Shown here in pieces: positions 19,629 to 28,755 of a stretch of DNA of 64,000 nt. The notes under the pieces were generated by a model. That model was not told the DNA's origin and searched no databases. It saw only the letters and a list, made by a program, of their open reading frames with translations. The stretch comes from Cytophagales bacterium (GTDB lineage: Bacteria; Bacteroidota; Bacteroidia; Cytophagales; Thermoflexibacteraceae), in contig REAZ01000024.1 in assembly GCA_004294445.1 (NCBI GenBank), forward strand, positions 1 through 64,000, given 5' to 3'. Position 1 is the stretch's first letter. Every line of letters starts with the position of its first letter. The translations under genes were made by a program, and so were the position numbers.

Positions 19629-19799
19629 TTATTTTCTCTTGCTTTTATAGACAGCAGCAGCCTCGTCTTTGAGTTTATTCATCTCTTCGCGGATAGCAGT
19701 AAGCGCAATTGTATCGCGCTTGTCTTTCTTTGTCTTCATTTGCTCGGCTTGCTTTATTTTCAAATCTTTCAGCTTGCTTTCAATTTCTGCGATATTCAT
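19629..19799 (-). CDS. Small lysine-rich coiled-coil protein, unknown
   Basis: 56 aa from the ATG at 19799; the open frame runs further upstream to 19988 but that part overlaps the BatD gene and looks non-coding. Nearly the whole chain is a charged amphipathic helix (MNIAEIESKLKDLKIKQAEQ at its start, KSKRK at its end). I do not recognise a family. It lies 56 bases upstream of tsf on the same strand, with its own -7-like element further upstream, and may share the tsf transcript. A nucleic-acid or ribosome contact would fit its charge but is guesswork. Confidence 0.65.
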   Translation of the reverse strand: MNIAEIESKLKDLKIKQAEQMKTKKDKRDTIALTAIREEMNKLKDEAAAVYKSKRK

Positions 19800-19862
19800 A
19801 TCAATTGTGGCGTTTAATGTTACAAAAATATATTTTGGAATCTCCTCTTGGAAATTAAGGCG

Positions 19863-19870
19863 CAAAATTA
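19863..19870 (-). promoter_or_regulatory. -7 promoter element before the small gene and tsf
   Basis: On the minus strand the sequence reads TAATTTTGCGCC, a TANNTTTG match 64 bases before the ATG at 19799. No clear TTG lies at the expected upstream distance, so confidence is modest. Confidence 0.4.
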
Positions 19871-19935
19871 CAAAATTTGATTTGTAATTACTAATAATTT
19901 TAGTATTAAATATATTTTTAGTATTGGCATGCGTT

Positions 19936-21390
19936 TTAGGTTTTGTCCTCTTTATGTAATGTATTGTTTTTGCTTTTCTTAAAGGCAAAAAAAGCGGTGA
20001 TAAGCAGTAGGCTCAAAACGCCAATGTTGGTAAACCCTTTGATGGCTTCATCTCGGTTTATGCTCACAAATTCGTTGTCTTTTTCGTCTATCAAATCATA
20101 GAATCCGCCTCTGTCATTAGATTCGATGGACACATTCATTTTGCTTTCCCCCGTAACATTTATGTTGAGGGAGGATTTGAGCGTATCGTAGGTTTGCGTT
20201 GCGGGGTTAAAATACACCCAATTAAAATAATTATCCAAGTCATATTTGCCCGGTTCTTTGGGAATAGCCATGTAGGTAAAAAGTTTGCTACCATATACGC
20301 TCCCGCCGCCACGATTAATTTGCTGTTTTACATTAGGCGGATATACTTCAAAATCTTTCATCTCAGGTAATATCGGCTCGCGTGCTGCCGAAATATTGCC
20401 CTCTCCTACTACTTTGAACCTATACTCAAAACTTTGCCCTGTTTCCAAATCTTGTGTGCTGATGGCTTCTTCTAATTTAAAATTTCCTACGGCTACTTTG
20501 TCTTTCAAAGGGTGTGCGGGTAGGTCTTTTACTCGAATTGTTTTGGGTTTTGAACGAAATGTAGTCATGTCTTTTTGATAAGAACCACCAAAAAAGCTCT
20601 GACTGTTCGACATTTTGAGTTTTATCATTTTAAATTCCATAGAGGGGAAAGTGATAGGCTTGTTATTCAGTGGATAAAAATTTGCCTGATATACTTTATA
20701 CTGCCTGTAGCCCTTGCCGCCTATGGTAACTCTTTCGGGGATAATTTCTTCTACACTAAAATTCTCTTCCCAGCAGTTGGAAGGCTTTATTTTTTTGAGT
20801 ATTTCGGTAAGTTGTTGCCCTACTTCGTACCATTCCATATTTGCTTGATTTTGGTCGGCTATATACATGGCAATATTGAGGTTAAAGCCTTCCCCTACAA
20901 ATACTTCGTCTTTGTTTGGGCTGATGGCAAAAAAAGCATCTTCTTTGACATTTACATAGTCTAAGGTTTCGCCTGCGTCATTGTCCATGCCAAAAAAAGC
21001 ATCCCAAGGGTCTCGCTGCTGTGCGGCAGCACTTACTCGCACCGTAGCCCCCCCAAAACTTACAGATTTGCCATTGACGCTCATGGTAAAAGCAGGAATT
21101 TGAAAAGTTCCTTCTTTGCTTGGCTTGTAGTTTTGAATAACGCTTTGAGATTGTGTAATTTTTCCATTTATAATATTAGTATAAGAGGACGAGCTTGTGC
21201 CTATTTTAGTGAAATTTTTGATTTCGGGGAAGCCACCTGCACCTGAAAGTTGCCCGTTAGTAACGGTTGCTGTAATTTGGAGTGCCTCGTTTAAGGCTAT
21301 TTCTGTTTTCCCTATTTCGATGGAGATTTCTTGTGCAAAAACCTTAGTAAGCCCAATTAGCAATACCAATGAGATGAATAACTTTTTCAT
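19936..21390 (-). CDS. BatD-family membrane protein (orphan)
   Basis: 484 aa from the ATG at 21390 (MKKLFISLVLLIGLTKVFAQ, a signal peptide). The start of the mature part (EISIEIGKTEIALNEALQITATV) and the strand pattern match BatD, with a C-terminal membrane helix (about 450-470) and a basic tail. BatD proteins have tandem beta-sandwich domains facing the periplasm and normally belong to a batABCDE aerotolerance/MoxR operon. None of the other bat genes or a MoxR ATPase is next to this copy, so it is an isolated paralogue or part of a dispersed set. Confidence 0.82.
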   Translation of the reverse strand: MKKLFISLVLLIGLTKVFAQEISIEIGKTEIALNEALQITATVTNGQLSGAGGFPEIKNFTKIGTSSSSYTNIINGKITQSQSVIQNYKPSKEGTFQIPAFTMSVNGKSVSFGGATVRVSAAAQQRDPWDAFFGMDNDAGETLDYVNVKEDAFFAISPNKDEVFVGEGFNLNIAMYIADQNQANMEWYEVGQQLTEILKKIKPSNCWEENFSVEEIIPERVTIGGKGYRQYKVYQANFYPLNNKPITFPSMEFKMIKLKMSNSQSFFGGSYQKDMTTFRSKPKTIRVKDLPAHPLKDKVAVGNFKLEEAISTQDLETGQSFEYRFKVVGEGNISAAREPILPEMKDFEVYPPNVKQQINRGGGSVYGSKLFTYMAIPKEPGKYDLDNYFNWVYFNPATQTYDTLKSSLNINVTGESKMNVSIESNDRGGFYDLIDEKDNEFVSINRDEAIKGFTNIGVLSLLLITAFFAFKKSKNNTLHKEDKT

Positions 21391-21474
21391 AACGAGCTTG
21401 TTTATTTGTACTGTCACAAATTTCGCAAACCAGATTTGAATATACTAATATTTAACATTCCTTAAATAGAAAGA

Positions 21475-21508
21475 AGGGTAGAAAATTTTAGTGATTTCCT
21501 ACCCTCAT
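21475..21508 (-). terminator. Terminator of thrA
   Basis: On the minus strand GGGTAG and CTACCC close a hairpin of about 30 bases with a partly paired inner part, followed by TTCTTTCT. It lies just after the thrA stop codon. Confidence 0.7.
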
Positions 21509-21512
21509 TATT

Positions 21513-23957
21513 TTACAAGTAATTTGCAATTCGAATCATGTCGGCAAATACGCCTGCCGCCGTAACTTCAGCACCTGCTCCTGCCCCTTTGACCAAAAGA
21601 GGGCGTTCGGGATAGCGTGCTGTGGTGAAGGCAATGATATTATCGCTCCCAGAGAGTTGGTAAAAAGAGTGTTCTTTGCCAACAGCCTGCAATGCAATGG
21701 TCGCTTTTCCTTCTTCGAATTTGGCGATGCAGCGAAGCACTTTTCCTTCTTTTTCCGCATCTGCCCGCATCTGCTCAAAGTAAGCATCAGATTTTTCCAA
21801 TTCTGCAAAAAACTCCTCTACTGAGGGTGCTTTTGTGCAGTTTTCGGGAATAAAGCCCTGAATGACAATATCTGTACTTTCCATTGCATAGCCACACTCT
21901 CTGGTGAGAATCAGAATCTTGCGGGCTACGTCAGAGCAACTCAAATCTTCGCGCGGGTCTGGCTCGGTAAAACCTTTGAGTTTGGCATCTTTGACTACTT
22001 CGCTAAATTTTTTGGTGCTATCGAAGGTATTAAAAATAAAAGAAAGTGTGCCAGAAAGCACTGCTTCTATTTTCATGATTTTATCACCACTATTCACCAA
22101 ATCTCGCAAAGTGCTAATCACGGGCAAAGCTGCCCCTACGTTAGTTTCATAGAGATACACAACATCATGCTTTTTTGCCAAATCTTTGAGCGTAATATAT
22201 TGATGATAATCACTCGAAGATGCTATTTTGTTGGGCGTAACGATAGAAATACTTGAGGAAAGTATTTTTTTATAAAAATCTGCTACTGTTCCACTTGCGG
22301 TATTGTCGATAAAGACAGAGTTCGGCAAATTGAGATTTATCATGTCTTGCATAAACTCTTCCATCGTCATCTTTTCAGGCGAATTTGCTAAGGCATCTTT
22401 CCATGTAGCTACTTGGATACCGTTGGCATCCATTATTTTCTTTTTGCTATTTGCCAAGCCTATCACCTTAAAATCAATATTATAGGCTTTGAGGAGATAG
22501 CTTTTTTGTTCTTCTATTTGCTTTAATAGCGTGCTGCCTATCAAGCCTACGCCTACCATAAAGACGTTAATTACTTTGATGTCGGATAGGAAAAACGCCT
22601 GATGCAAGGCGCGCAATGCCTTTATTTCGTCTTCTTTCTTGATAACAACCGAAATATTCAGCTCCGAGGATCCTTGCGCTATAGCAGAAATATTGATGCC
22701 ATTCTTGCCCAAAGATTGGAACATTTTGCCCGCAACACCTGAAGTTTTTTTCATGTTTTCACCCACAATCGCTACAATAGACAGGCTATATTCGGCTACT
22801 ATTTTATCTATTTCGCTGCGTTGGATTTCGTTGGCAAACTCAATATTAATAAGATTGACGGCGGCAGGTGCGTCTTCGGGCTTTACTGCAAAGCAGATAG
22901 AGTGTTCGGAAGAAGCCTGCGTAATCAAAATTACATTGATATTATCCTTTGCCAATGTACCAAATAATCTTGCTGAAACGCCCGCTACACCTACCATGCC
23001 GCTTCCCTGCACACGCAAAAGAGCTATGTTGCTGATGGAAGTAATGCCTTTGACTGCCTTGTCGTCTTGGCTGGATTGGTTATAAATAACAGAGCCTTTG
23101 AAAGGTGGATTGAACGTGTTGCGGATAAGAATCGGCACGTTTTTTTTGAGTGCAGGCACCATCGTAGGCGGATAAATAACCTTTGCCCCAAAGTGTGAAA
23201 GTTCCATTGCCTCCTCGTAAGTAAGCGAAGGAACGGAAAAGGCTTGAGCTACTTTGCGCGGGTCAGCCGTCATTACGCCATCTACGTCAGTCCAAATTTC
23301 TATTTCGGTAGCCTCCAAAGCCGCCCCAAAGATAGAAACAGTATAATCTGAGCCACCACGACCGAGCGTGGTAGTGATGCCATTTGCATTAGAGCCAATA
23401 AAACCTGTCGCTACTTGCAGTTCGGGATGTTCGGCAATATAGGTTTGAATGAGTTTGTCAGTAAGCTCGAAATCTACTGCGGCGTTGGTAAAATTACTGT
23501 TCGTTTTGATTACTTTTCTGGTATCCAAATAGGCAGCATTAAGCCCTGCATCTTTGCCGTACTCACTGATGATGTAGCAAGAAAAGCGTTCTCCAAAGCT
23601 CACAATGTTGTCTAAGGTTCGCTTGCTCAATTCTTTGAGTAGGAATATACCCTCCAGCAATTCTTCTAACTCATTGAGCATATTTTTGACCTGAGCCACT
23701 ACGCTACTTTGCCGTTTTACCTCGATAAGTTCTTTTGCCGCATCAATGTGTCTTTTCTCTATTTCTTTGAAAAGATTTTTGTAGCTACTGTCTCCTTGCT
23801 CTGCCAGTGTCGCCATGCCAATGAGTTGGTCGGTAACTCCACCGAAAGCAGAACATACTACGACCCTTGCTTGTTTGTCAGCTTTTACTATTTCTATTAC
23901 ATTACGAACTCTTTCTGGGGTCTGCACAGAAGAGCCGCCAAATTTTAGCACCTTCAT
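21513..23957 (-). CDS. thrA: Bifunctional aspartokinase/homoserine dehydrogenase
   Basis: 814 aa, usual length for the fused enzyme. The N-terminal kinase (about 1-290) starts MKVLKFGGSSVQTPERV and carries FGERFS and GRGGSDYTVS. Two ACT regulatory domains follow (about 310-455; SGMVGVAGVSARLF and SGVAGKMFQSLGKNGINI). The dehydrogenase (about 462-814) has the NAD(P) loop MVGVGLIGSTLL and the conserved EAVLSGTLSFIFN and GFTEPDPREDLSCSDVARK segments. It catalyses the first and third steps from aspartate to threonine and methionine; threonine inhibition through the ACT domains is expected. thrB and thrC are not adjacent. Confidence 0.97.
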   Translation of the reverse strand: MKVLKFGGSSVQTPERVRNVIEIVKADKQARVVVCSAFGGVTDQLIGMATLAEQGDSSYKNLFKEIEKRHIDAAKELIEVKRQSSVVAQVKNMLNELEELLEGIFLLKELSKRTLDNIVSFGERFSCYIISEYGKDAGLNAAYLDTRKVIKTNSNFTNAAVDFELTDKLIQTYIAEHPELQVATGFIGSNANGITTTLGRGGSDYTVSIFGAALEATEIEIWTDVDGVMTADPRKVAQAFSVPSLTYEEAMELSHFGAKVIYPPTMVPALKKNVPILIRNTFNPPFKGSVIYNQSSQDDKAVKGITSISNIALLRVQGSGMVGVAGVSARLFGTLAKDNINVILITQASSEHSICFAVKPEDAPAAVNLINIEFANEIQRSEIDKIVAEYSLSIVAIVGENMKKTSGVAGKMFQSLGKNGINISAIAQGSSELNISVVIKKEDEIKALRALHQAFFLSDIKVINVFMVGVGLIGSTLLKQIEEQKSYLLKAYNIDFKVIGLANSKKKIMDANGIQVATWKDALANSPEKMTMEEFMQDMINLNLPNSVFIDNTASGTVADFYKKILSSSISIVTPNKIASSSDYHQYITLKDLAKKHDVVYLYETNVGAALPVISTLRDLVNSGDKIMKIEAVLSGTLSFIFNTFDSTKKFSEVVKDAKLKGFTEPDPREDLSCSDVARKILILTRECGYAMESTDIVIQGFIPENCTKAPSVEEFFAELEKSDAYFEQMRADAEKEGKVLRCIAKFEEGKATIALQAVGKEHSFYQLSGSDNIIAFTTARYPERPLLVKGAGAGAEVTAAGVFADMIRIANYL

Positions 23958-23980
23958 ATAGAATATTTGATTTTGAGGTG

Positions 23981-23988
23981 CAAAAATA
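23981..23988 (-). promoter_or_regulatory. -7 promoter element of thrA
   Basis: On the minus strand TATTTTTGCACC, a TANNTTTG match 24 bases before the ATG, giving a very short leader. A T-rich stretch but no clear TTG is found at the upstream box. Confidence 0.45.
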
Positions 23989-24035
23989 AACGGAAAAATG
24001 ATTGAAAGGAAAAAATAAACGGATTTGTTCCTTAT

Positions 24036-24743
24036 TTATTTGTTTGCTTGGCGAAAAGTGAGTGTTCGCAGGCAAAAATATTGCAGATTATGTTTCCTAC
24101 CTGTAGAGGCGGTAAACCCCCAAATTAGTTGGGTTTGCCCACCAAATACCTCTTTGACTACATCACGGATTCCTCGATAGACTATCCTATCGTCTAAGTA
24201 CACTGTAACTTGTTTTGTGTCTGGCTCCCACTGAAAGCGAAAGTTATGGAGGTAGTCATCTTCCAAATTAAAGTTTTCGTCTTTGTTATTCCAATACTTT
24301 ATGTGGAAGTTTGTGCCATTTTCCAGATAAGCTACATGGTCGCAAGGCGGGTCATTTTGCCTACGATTGTAATAAGTATCAAATTCTACAGCTATGGAAG
24401 GGGCAATATAAGTGCCGTATAGTACGTCATAGTTCCATCTGCCGTAGCCCATGCACTCCCCCCAAGTGCCGTAAGCCTCATATTGTCTTTCATCATCATG
24501 AATCACGAAAGTAATTCCGTCTGCCCCTTCGTCTTTATCGCCCAAATAAATATCAAACTCCACTTGGAAATAATTTGCCAAATCGAGCTTAGTTTTGTAA
24601 TAGGCAATGCCTTCGCTGTACTGCACATCGGGCGTGAGCTGAATACAGTCGGGGTTCATGTAGGCAGCATCCCCGATGAGGTGATATTGGGCATGAAGCG
24701 GTAGCACAGCACAGAATAGGAAAATGAAAGCATAATATTTCAT
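24036..24743 (-). CDS. Secreted L-type lectin-domain protein
   Basis: 235 aa from the ATG at 24743 (another ATG lies two codons upstream at 24749). Signal peptide of about 18 residues. The rest is one legume-lectin-like jelly roll: FQVEFDIYLGDKDEGADGITFVIHDD, IAVEFDTYYNRRQNDPPCDHVAYLENG, and RFQWEPDTKQVTVYLDDRIVYRG. The Asp-Gly and Glu-Phe-Asp-Thr positions are those that bind metal and sugar in this fold. It probably binds an extracellular glycan. It carries no type IX sorting domain, so it may remain periplasmic. No operon partner is evident. Confidence 0.8.
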   Translation of the reverse strand: MKYYAFIFLFCAVLPLHAQYHLIGDAAYMNPDCIQLTPDVQYSEGIAYYKTKLDLANYFQVEFDIYLGDKDEGADGITFVIHDDERQYEAYGTWGECMGYGRWNYDVLYGTYIAPSIAVEFDTYYNRRQNDPPCDHVAYLENGTNFHIKYWNNKDENFNLEDDYLHNFRFQWEPDTKQVTVYLDDRIVYRGIRDVVKEVFGGQTQLIWGFTASTGRKHNLQYFCLRTLTFRQANK

Positions 24744-24788
24744 AGTCATTTGCTTTTTAGATTGTATGACAAATATGGCTAAAAAAAA

Positions 24789-25049
24789 CTATTTTTCCGA
24801 TTTCAAAATCTTTTCTTTCAACTCATCTATTTCCTTTTCTGTAATCTGCAATGCACTGTCTTCAGCCTTCTTTTCCTTGTTTATTATCCATTTTTCCAAC
24901 AGCAGACTTTGCTTTTCGTATCGTTGGCAGGCATCACAGAGAAGTTTGTGCAAGCTTAGTTGCATACCTTCGACAGTGGAAAGTTCAAAATTGATTTTCT
25001 TTTCTATCAGCTCACTTGCTTTTTGGCAGGAAAGGAATATTTTTTTCAT
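24789..25049 (-). CDS. Small zinc-finger-type anti-sigma factor
   Basis: 86 aa. The start carries Cys8, and the helix following has the pattern His34-x3-Cys38-x2-Cys41 (HKLLCDAC), as in zinc-binding anti-sigma domains. There is no membrane helix, only a charged C-terminal helix. The ATG overlaps the TGA of the sigma factor gene by the shared bases 25046-25049, which implies coupled translation and fixes its role as the cognate inhibitor. Cytoplasmic and possibly redox-sensitive through the Cys residues (inference). Confidence 0.8.
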   Translation of the reverse strand: MKKIFLSCQKASELIEKKINFELSTVEGMQLSLHKLLCDACQRYEKQSLLLEKWIINKEKKAEDSALQITEKEIDELKEKILKSEK

Positions 25050-25618
25050 CTTGCTCCTTGTTTCTTAAACCAATTATTTTCAATGCAACTTCTCAAATGT
25101 AGTTTTGCCCTATGAAGTAGTTGCCAATAATTGGTAGCAGAAATAGCTAAGTCCTGACAAATATCCTTGCTTTTTTTCTCTTCTAAGAATTTTAGCCTGA
25201 TACACGCCCCGAACTGTGCGGGAAGTTTTTGCAGACATACCTCTATTTGTTGGGTAAAAAGTGGATTATCCAATAGATTTTCGCTTTCACAGTCCCAATT
25301 TTGGGGCGCACTTTCTTTTCGCCAATGCGCTCTTTCATTAAAAAAACTTTCCAAAAAATCAATGGAAACATATTTTTGCGAACGCTGGTGTATTGTTTCT
25401 TTATAATAATCGGCAATTTTATTTTTCAAGATTGCCATGAGCCAAGTTTTTGGTTGGCTTTTCCTTTCAAATTTGTGCAGGTATTCTGCAGCTGTCAAAA
25501 AGGTATCTTGTACCAAATCTTCAGAAAGCATTTTGTCAGAAGTTTTATGCAAAGCCCATTTATACAAATCTTTGGTGTATAGATGTATCCATTCTACCAA
25601 TTCGTCAGTCCACTGCAT
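25046..25618 (-). CDS. ECF-type RNA polymerase sigma factor
   Basis: 190 aa from the ATG at 25618. The frame stays open far upstream, but that part lies in the DoxX gene and contains no other usable ATG before it. Region 2 is visible (LSEDLVQDTFLTAAEYLHKFERKSQPKTWLMAILKNKIADYYK), and region 4 ends the chain (LPAQFGACIRLKFLEEKKSKDICQDLAISATNYWQLLHRAKLHLRSCI). It directs transcription of a stress regulon under control of the following anti-sigma gene. Co-transcribed with YHS and DoxX genes, which may be among its targets. Confidence 0.92.
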   Translation of the reverse strand: MQWTDELVEWIHLYTKDLYKWALHKTSDKMLSEDLVQDTFLTAAEYLHKFERKSQPKTWLMAILKNKIADYYKETIHQRSQKYVSIDFLESFFNERAHWRKESAPQNWDCESENLLDNPLFTQQIEVCLQKLPAQFGACIRLKFLEEKKSKDICQDLAISATNYWQLLHRAKLHLRSCIENNWFKKQGAR

Positions 25619-25695
25619 TTCTTGTATCTTTTTTATAAAATAAAACTTTCCAAGTCCGTATAGAACAAGGAAAGTACTAAGTATTATCAATAAAA

Positions 25696-26094
25696 CTAAT
25701 TCGTTAAAAATTGCTTCAAAATAGGAATTTCTCTCCGCTTCAGAAAAACAACTATGCCGCACGCTACCAATACAATGACTGCCAAGTTGAATAACTCTCC
25801 GCCATCTCCCTGCACCTCTATTCCCAAGAGAGTAAGATGCGAAAAAATAGCCCCTGCCATTATACCAAAGCCAAGCAAGCTGCCCGCCCAAGCCGTTCTC
25901 GGAATGAGCAAAAGAATAACGGCAATAAGTTCTGCAACGCCACTCCCTATTCGCCCAATAGGTTCTATGCCCAAAGTAGAGAATATATAGACCGATTCTG
26001 GGGCTGCCGTAAATTTGAAAAACAGCGTCTGTGCCAAAATCGCGGCAGCAATTACCTGAGCTACCCAAGAGATAATATTTTGTGTTCTATCCAT
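25696..26094 (-). CDS. DoxX-family membrane protein
   Basis: 132 aa with four hydrophobic helices and the DoxX pattern: LAQTLFFKFTAAPESVYIFSTLG in the first part, GSGVAELIAVILLLIPRTAWAGSLLGFGIMAGAIFSHL in the middle. It sits in the inner membrane; DoxX-like proteins are linked to quinone or thiol redox chemistry in other systems. It starts 3 bases after the YHS gene stop and is followed by the ECF sigma gene, so it belongs to the four-gene operon. Confidence 0.88.
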   Translation of the reverse strand: MDRTQNIISWVAQVIAAAILAQTLFFKFTAAPESVYIFSTLGIEPIGRIGSGVAELIAVILLLIPRTAWAGSLLGFGIMAGAIFSHLTLLGIEVQGDGGELFNLAVIVLVACGIVVFLKRREIPILKQFLTN

Positions 26095-26097
26095 ATT

Positions 26098-26568
26098 TTA
26101 ATAAATTTTCTTCCAGTTTTCTTCTGCCTTCTTAAATAGCTTTGCTTCGTCTTTGTTCCACTCCTTCAACGTATTGTTAAAGAAGGCATTATAGAACAAA
26201 AAAAGTTTGCCGTTGGTGATTTTGTAGGTTTGTGGGTCTATCTCTACTTTTTCGCCTTTTGCCCCCATTGCATAGGCACACCAGCCACCGTATGCGGGTT
26301 CGTACTTAGCAGGGTTTCCCTTAAATTTATCCAAGTTTGCTTGTGTAGAAAAGCAATAGTTAATGCCCTGATAGGCATATTTGAGGGTTTTCTTGCCTTC
26401 AGTAGGCTTGCCATCAAAATAGGCTATGGGGTCATAGCCACTGATAGCAACGCCATCTTCTATGTTGAAGTTAGATTTTCTTTTGCTTGATTCGTCTTGG
26501 GCTGCCAATTCCTGCAAAATGAGCAGGGAAAAAGCAACAGTAAATAAAAATAAATTTAATTTTTTCAT
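26098..26568 (-). CDS. Secreted YHS-domain protein
   Basis: 156 aa with a signal peptide (about 1-23). The YHS domain begins at GVAISGYDPIAYFDGKPTEG and includes GINYCFSTQANLDKFKGNPAKYEPAYGGWCAYAM, with two Cys residues that could bind a metal. YHS domains occur in metal-handling proteins; here the domain is periplasmic. First gene of the operon YHS-DoxX-ECF sigma-anti-sigma, which suggests a metal or redox stress response (inference). Confidence 0.88.
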   Translation of the reverse strand: MKKLNLFLFTVAFSLLILQELAAQDESSKRKSNFNIEDGVAISGYDPIAYFDGKPTEGKKTLKYAYQGINYCFSTQANLDKFKGNPAKYEPAYGGWCAYAMGAKGEKVEIDPQTYKITNGKLFLFYNAFFNNTLKEWNKDEAKLFKKAEENWKKIY

Positions 26569-26678
26569 GCTTCAATCTTAATCGGTATTGAGTAATCTGA
26601 TTACTATTATTATACGCAAAGATATTGTAGCAGTCTAAGTCCTAATGTCAGCAAGACGACAACATAAAAACATTTTTT

Positions 26679-28412
26679 TTAATACTCTTGCAATCTCTGT
26701 TGGATGTTAAGGCGTAGTGAAACTGCCGTATAGTTTGTGTTTACATTTCTGCTTGCAAAGTCTGTTTGTTGGTTTCTGATAATCTGCTTTATGTCGATGA
26801 ATAAATTATGCTTTAGCTGGTAAGAAGCCGTTAAGTCTATGAAAGTCAAGTTAGTAGCTACTCCCTGCCCTATTCGGTTGTCATATTCATTTACGCGGGT
26901 CAGGTTATCAGTGAGGATGTCACTGCCCCAATTTTTTCCGTCCCAATCCCTACCCATTTTGGTAAAGAAACCTTTGGCAGTGAGGCTCAATCTCGGAATA
27001 GGTTGATAGCGAACTATAGCCAATAATTCACTGAAATTTGCCCCAAGCGGGTGCGCCAAAGGCTGGCTAAAATGCGTATAATTAGATAGTCGGGGCTTGT
27101 CGAAGTGTGTGTAAGTATATGGTCTGACCTGATTTAGCTCTACTTGTAAATCCAAATTTGGCACACCCAATACATCTATGTACTTAAAGCCTAATTGCCA
27201 GCCTTGCTTATTGCCCCACCAGCCTTTGCCCGAAGTCATTTCGCTCACTACCAGCTCGTCCAAGATAAGTTGCCCGTATAGCTGCAAACCTTTCACTGCG
27301 TTCCACTTAAAATCAATGCCCGCCAAAGAATTGTCTTGGCTACCAAATGCCTGCTCGATAGTACGGTAGAAAATAATAGGGTTCAGATAAGGCAACTCAA
27401 AAGTATCATTTTTATAGTTGTCCTCCCTGCTAAAAGCGACCGATTCAAACACTCCAATATTGAAATTTGGAGTCAAGTTTAGACTCAAATGATGAAAAAC
27501 AAGGTATTTTTTGGGATAGATTTTATTCGTGCCGAAAGACTCTGACGACATCTGACTGTAAAGGTTTGAATAATTGAATTTCCAAATCTTGGTATTGAGT
27601 TTCAAAAAGGTATAATTTCCCGCAAAATCTGAAAGTTGCAAAGAGCGATAGCCCACGCCGTAAGCGTTTTTATCTTGCCCAAACTGCAAAGAAACATAGT
27701 TTTTGACAATATCAAAGGTAATATACCCTCTTGCTGTCAGAAAATCTACACCGTTATTGATGCTTGTGCCTGTAGGGTCTTTGTAGGTTTTCCAGAAATT
27801 TTCGTAGGGTACAGTCTGAAAATCATTGATGAATTGCTGGGTATAAGAAGGAAAAATAGCCTGATTATCAGCTACATAAAAATAAAAGCCTACCTTCCGT
27901 GCTATCATGCCCCGAAGTTCTACTCCTCTCGTATTAGTAAAAGGATTTTTCAAGCTATTGCCATCATTGCCGTAGCTCAAGTACAAAACAGGGTTTATGT
28001 GAAAATCAAAATCCTTAGATGTATGATAATCAACGTCTTTGAGTCTAAATAAATCTGCTTTAGTTCTGTAAAACTGTTTCCAAACAGCCTTCTTGCTTTT
28101 ATTGTCCAAACTGTCCGCCCATTCCGAATTGTCGTTGAGCAGGTAAAGCAGATTGAATTTGTCCACCTCCGACCAACCCGACCGCAAAATCAGCGAATCT
28201 GCCAATGCCGCCACTCCCCTGCGGCTATATGGTTTGCAGGCGGTAAAAAGATGCTCGGCAAAAGAACCTTTTTTGATTTCGTACCTATCTACCAAATGAT
28301 AATAATCTGTATTGAAAGGAACAAAAGTGCTTTGTGCCTGCAAATTGGCAAAACATAAAAATAGAAAGGAAAAAAATAAAGATTTTTTTAGTTTGTATAT
28401 TTTTGGAATCAT
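26679..28412 (-). CDS. RemB/Wzi-like outer-membrane beta-barrel
   Basis: 577 aa with signal peptide (about 1-26). A short N-terminal helical part (residues 33-110, YYHLVDRYEIKKGSF...) is followed by a long series of amphipathic strands. Segments such as SLQFGQDKNAYGVGYRSLQLSDFAGNYTFLKLNTKIWKFNY, LNPIIFYRTIEQAFGSQDN and LAHPLGANFSELLAIVRYQP resemble the gliding protein RemB and the Wzi capsule-assembly barrel family. It probably lies in the outer membrane and interacts with surface polysaccharide. It starts with a divergent AT-rich region and has no operon partner. Confidence 0.8.
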   Translation of the reverse strand: MIPKIYKLKKSLFFSFLFLCFANLQAQSTFVPFNTDYYHLVDRYEIKKGSFAEHLFTACKPYSRRGVAALADSLILRSGWSEVDKFNLLYLLNDNSEWADSLDNKSKKAVWKQFYRTKADLFRLKDVDYHTSKDFDFHINPVLYLSYGNDGNSLKNPFTNTRGVELRGMIARKVGFYFYVADNQAIFPSYTQQFINDFQTVPYENFWKTYKDPTGTSINNGVDFLTARGYITFDIVKNYVSLQFGQDKNAYGVGYRSLQLSDFAGNYTFLKLNTKIWKFNYSNLYSQMSSESFGTNKIYPKKYLVFHHLSLNLTPNFNIGVFESVAFSREDNYKNDTFELPYLNPIIFYRTIEQAFGSQDNSLAGIDFKWNAVKGLQLYGQLILDELVVSEMTSGKGWWGNKQGWQLGFKYIDVLGVPNLDLQVELNQVRPYTYTHFDKPRLSNYTHFSQPLAHPLGANFSELLAIVRYQPIPRLSLTAKGFFTKMGRDWDGKNWGSDILTDNLTRVNEYDNRIGQGVATNLTFIDLTASYQLKHNLFIDIKQIIRNQQTDFASRNVNTNYTAVSLRLNIQQRLQEY

Positions 28413-28755
28413 CTCTGTTAAGATTTATTAAAAAAACAAAAGTAATAGCTTTCAAACTTTGGATAGAGCAAATATTCTCAAAATATCTTGGATTTAGGGC
28501 TAAAATCTCAAATAAAATCAAAACTGTGCCTTTATTTTCCCTAAAAACATCAAATAAATGTACGAAAATGAACACTATCTTAATAAAATCGTACACTTTG
28601 CTTGTCTATATAAAAGCATATTTTGACATAATACATTGTTTATCAATTTATTATATTTTTTGGCATATCGTTTGGCTAATAGAAAGACATCTAAGAAATA
28701 TTTTTAAATTTAAAAGTAAACTTAGCAAAACTTTATTAATTAAAAAAACAAAAAA
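28413..28755. other. AT-rich divergent intergenic region
   Basis: About 343 very AT-rich bases between the RemB-like gene and the small secreted protein. A minus-strand -7-like match (TACTTTTG, 28437-28444) lies 25 bases before the RemB ATG but lacks an upstream TTG. Open frames here look accidental. I see no RNA gene. Confidence 0.6.

Noticed and set aside
25619-26068. Long N-terminal extension of the ECF sigma open frame
   Set aside because: It overlaps the DoxX gene in another frame, has no ATG between the DoxX stop and 25618, and its residues do not look like a sigma factor.
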